In this document: piece after piece, positions 6,372 to 7,587 of the stretch
How the letters are laid out: every line of letters starts with the position of its first letter
How positions within the stretch are numbered: position 1 is the first letter of the stretch
Origin: UKL13-2 sp043768625
GTDB taxonomy: Bacteria > Pseudomonadota > Gammaproteobacteria > Burkholderiales > Usitatibacteraceae
Direction: 5' to 3'
Length of the DNA: 7,587 bases
Assembly: GCA_043768625.1 (NCBI GenBank)
Contig: JAYVKG010000067.1
Span: 1 to 7,587 of the forward strand
Made by a program: the position numbers and the translations under genes
Notes under the pieces: generated by a model
The model's database searches: none
Told to the model about the DNA's origin: nothing
What the model saw: only the letters and a program-made list of their open reading frames with translations

Positions 6372-7587
6372 TTAAGCCCCGAAATCGAGGCTGATCGTTT
6401 CCAAATGTTCGGGCACGTGGGCGGCCCAGTGCAGTTCATCCTGAATGCGTTTACGCAGCGCATCGGCCGCATCGGGTTCGCCGTGCGTGATGAACACCTG
6501 TCGCGGTGCCCGCTCAAATCCACGCAGCCAGGCCATGATTTCATCGGCGTCGGCGTGCGCCGAATAGCCGCTCAGCTGGTGCACCTGCGCGCGAATCGGC
6601 ACAATTTGCCCAAAAATCTTGACCGAAGGTTCGCCAGCCACGATGGCCGCCCCGCGAGTCCCACCTGCCTGGTAGCCGGCGAAGACAATCGAATGGCGCG
6701 GATCAGATGCATAAGCAATCAGGTGATGCAGTACCCGACCACCGGTGGCCATGCCACTGGCCGCGATGATTACGGCGGGTATCTGGAGCAGATTGAGCGC
6801 CTGCGATTCCTCGACGGAATTAACAATCTTGGCCGCCGCACACATCGATTTGCATTCCTCCGCCGTCAGGTGGTGCATGTCCGCATGGCGCTGGTAAATC
6901 GCGGTCGCATCGGCCGCCATTGGACTGTTCAGGTACACCGGCAGATCCGGTATTTCGCGGCGCAATTTGAGGCGATGAATGGCATACATCAACGTCTGGG
7001 CGCGTCCGACGGCAAATGACGGCACAATCGTGACTCCGCCGCGCTGGGCGGTCTGCCGGATGATTTCGCCGAGTTGGTGCTCGGTATCGTCGACGGAATG
7101 TTGCCGATTGCCGTAAGTGGATTCCACCACAAGATAATCAGCTTGCTTGATCTGGGCAGGCGGCAGCAGGATTGAATCGTGCGGGCGTCCCAAGTCGCCG
7201 CTGAACACGATATTGCCTCGGCTGGTCGCGAGCTCAACCGTGCCGGCACCGAGCAGGTGGCCCGCATAACGCAGCCGCGCGTCAATGCCCGGCATGATTT
7301 CCCAGGCTTCATCCATTGCCTGTGCCCGGATGCGCTCGAGTGAGCCAATGGCATCGGCCTTGGTGTAGAGCGGCTGCGCGGGTTGATGTTTCGAGGACCC
7401 GCGGCGATTGGCATGGCGCGCTTCTTCTTCCTGCAGATGCCCGCTGTCCGGCAGCAAAATGCCGCACAGATCAAGGGTCGCACCGCTGGCATATATGGGT
7501 CCGCTGTAGCCGTCGCGCACCAGCACAGGGACGTAGCCGCTGTGGTCGAGGTGCGCGTGTGTCAGGACTGTTGCGTGGATGGACGCA
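6372..7587 (-). CDS. MBL-fold beta-CASP nuclease, RNA-processing exonuclease-like (5' end off window)
   Basis: The 404 visible residues lack the N-terminal beginning of the domain, which lies off the right edge. The metal site HAHLDHSG is near visible residues 10-17 (about 7559-7536). Other metallo-beta-lactamase ligands follow: H110 in AGHLLGAG, D131 in FSGDLGR and H368 in ITHGEPD. The beta-CASP insert is shown by motif A VVESTYGNR (E155), the motif B region VPSFAVGRAQTLMYAIHRL and motif C SGYSAHADADEI (H344). This set marks the CPSF73/Ysh1-like branch of RNA-cleaving enzymes, as opposed to lactamases or glyoxalases. Probable action is cytoplasmic RNA endo- or exonucleolytic cleavage with two zinc ions. 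It stops (TAA) two bases before the phosphorylase GTG, so the two are surely in one operon. The substrate RNA is unknown. Family call is firm; exact role is inferred. Confidence 0.93.
   Translation of the reverse strand, partial: ASIHATVLTHAHLDHSGYVPVLVRDGYSGPIYASGATLDLCGILLPDSGHLQEEEARHANRRGSSKHQPAQPLYTKADAIGSLERIRAQAMDEAWEIMPGIDARLRYAGHLLGAGTVELATSRGNIVFSGDLGRPHDSILLPPAQIKQADYLVVESTYGNRQHSVDDTEHQLGEIIRQTAQRGGVTIVPSFAVGRAQTLMYAIHRLKLRREIPDLPVYLNSPMAADATAIYQRHADMHHLTAEECKSMCAAAKIVNSVEESQALNLLQIPAVIIAASGMATGGRVLHHLIAYASDPRHSIVFAGYQAGGTRGAAIVAGEPSVKIFGQIVPIRAQVHQLSGYSAHADADEIMAWLRGFERAPRQVFITHGEPDAADALRKRIQDELHWAAHVPEHLETISLDFGA

Noticed and set aside
6405..7019. Open plus-strand frame of 204 codons
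   Set aside because: Antisense to the beta-CASP nuclease, whose motifs are intact in the opposite direction.

Overview
This window looks like chromosomal DNA of a beta-proteobacterium, possibly a denitrifying or facultatively anaerobic one. The evidence is a GreB with an N-terminal extension I associate with beta-proteobacterial GreBs, a copper nitrite reductase of the AniA type fused to a cytochrome c domain, a YhgN/MarC-type membrane protein, and moderately high GC with GTG starts in two genes. Family assignments come from reading motifs by eye. Genus is not determinable.

Left block (1-2866, all on the minus strand): marC/yhgN-like gene, then greB one base downstream, then a 184-base gap, then nirK running off the left edge. 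The gap carries a perfect FNR/CRP-family box (TTGATnnnnATCAA) placed correctly for class II activation of nirK. A perfect 12-bp inverted repeat brackets this box. nirK encodes both copper sites and a C-terminal CXXCH haem domain, so the enzyme probably carries its own electron-accepting module. Only its last few residues are missing.

Middle block (2876-3999): a small doubtful minus-strand ORF sits just upstream of marC. Diverging from it on the plus strand are an exported single-haem cytochrome c and a universal stress protein with an intact ATP-binding signature. The cytochrome could donate electrons to a periplasmic reductase such as NirK, but this is inference from proximity.

Right block (4045-7587, all on the minus strand): a beta-CASP metallo-beta-lactamase nuclease (N-terminus off the right edge), a 507-residue thymidine/AMP-phosphorylase-family enzyme starting 2 bases after it, and the remains of a ribose-phosphate diphosphokinase-like gene. 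The first two are intact as far as visible. The third is broken by two frameshifts, an internal deletion and changes at conserved active-site positions. The trio reads as an RNA/nucleotide turnover module (RNA cleavage, nucleotide or nucleoside phosphorolysis, phosphoribosyl metabolism) that has lost its last step here. The most notable points are the architecture of the nirK control region and this decayed third gene behind two intact ones.
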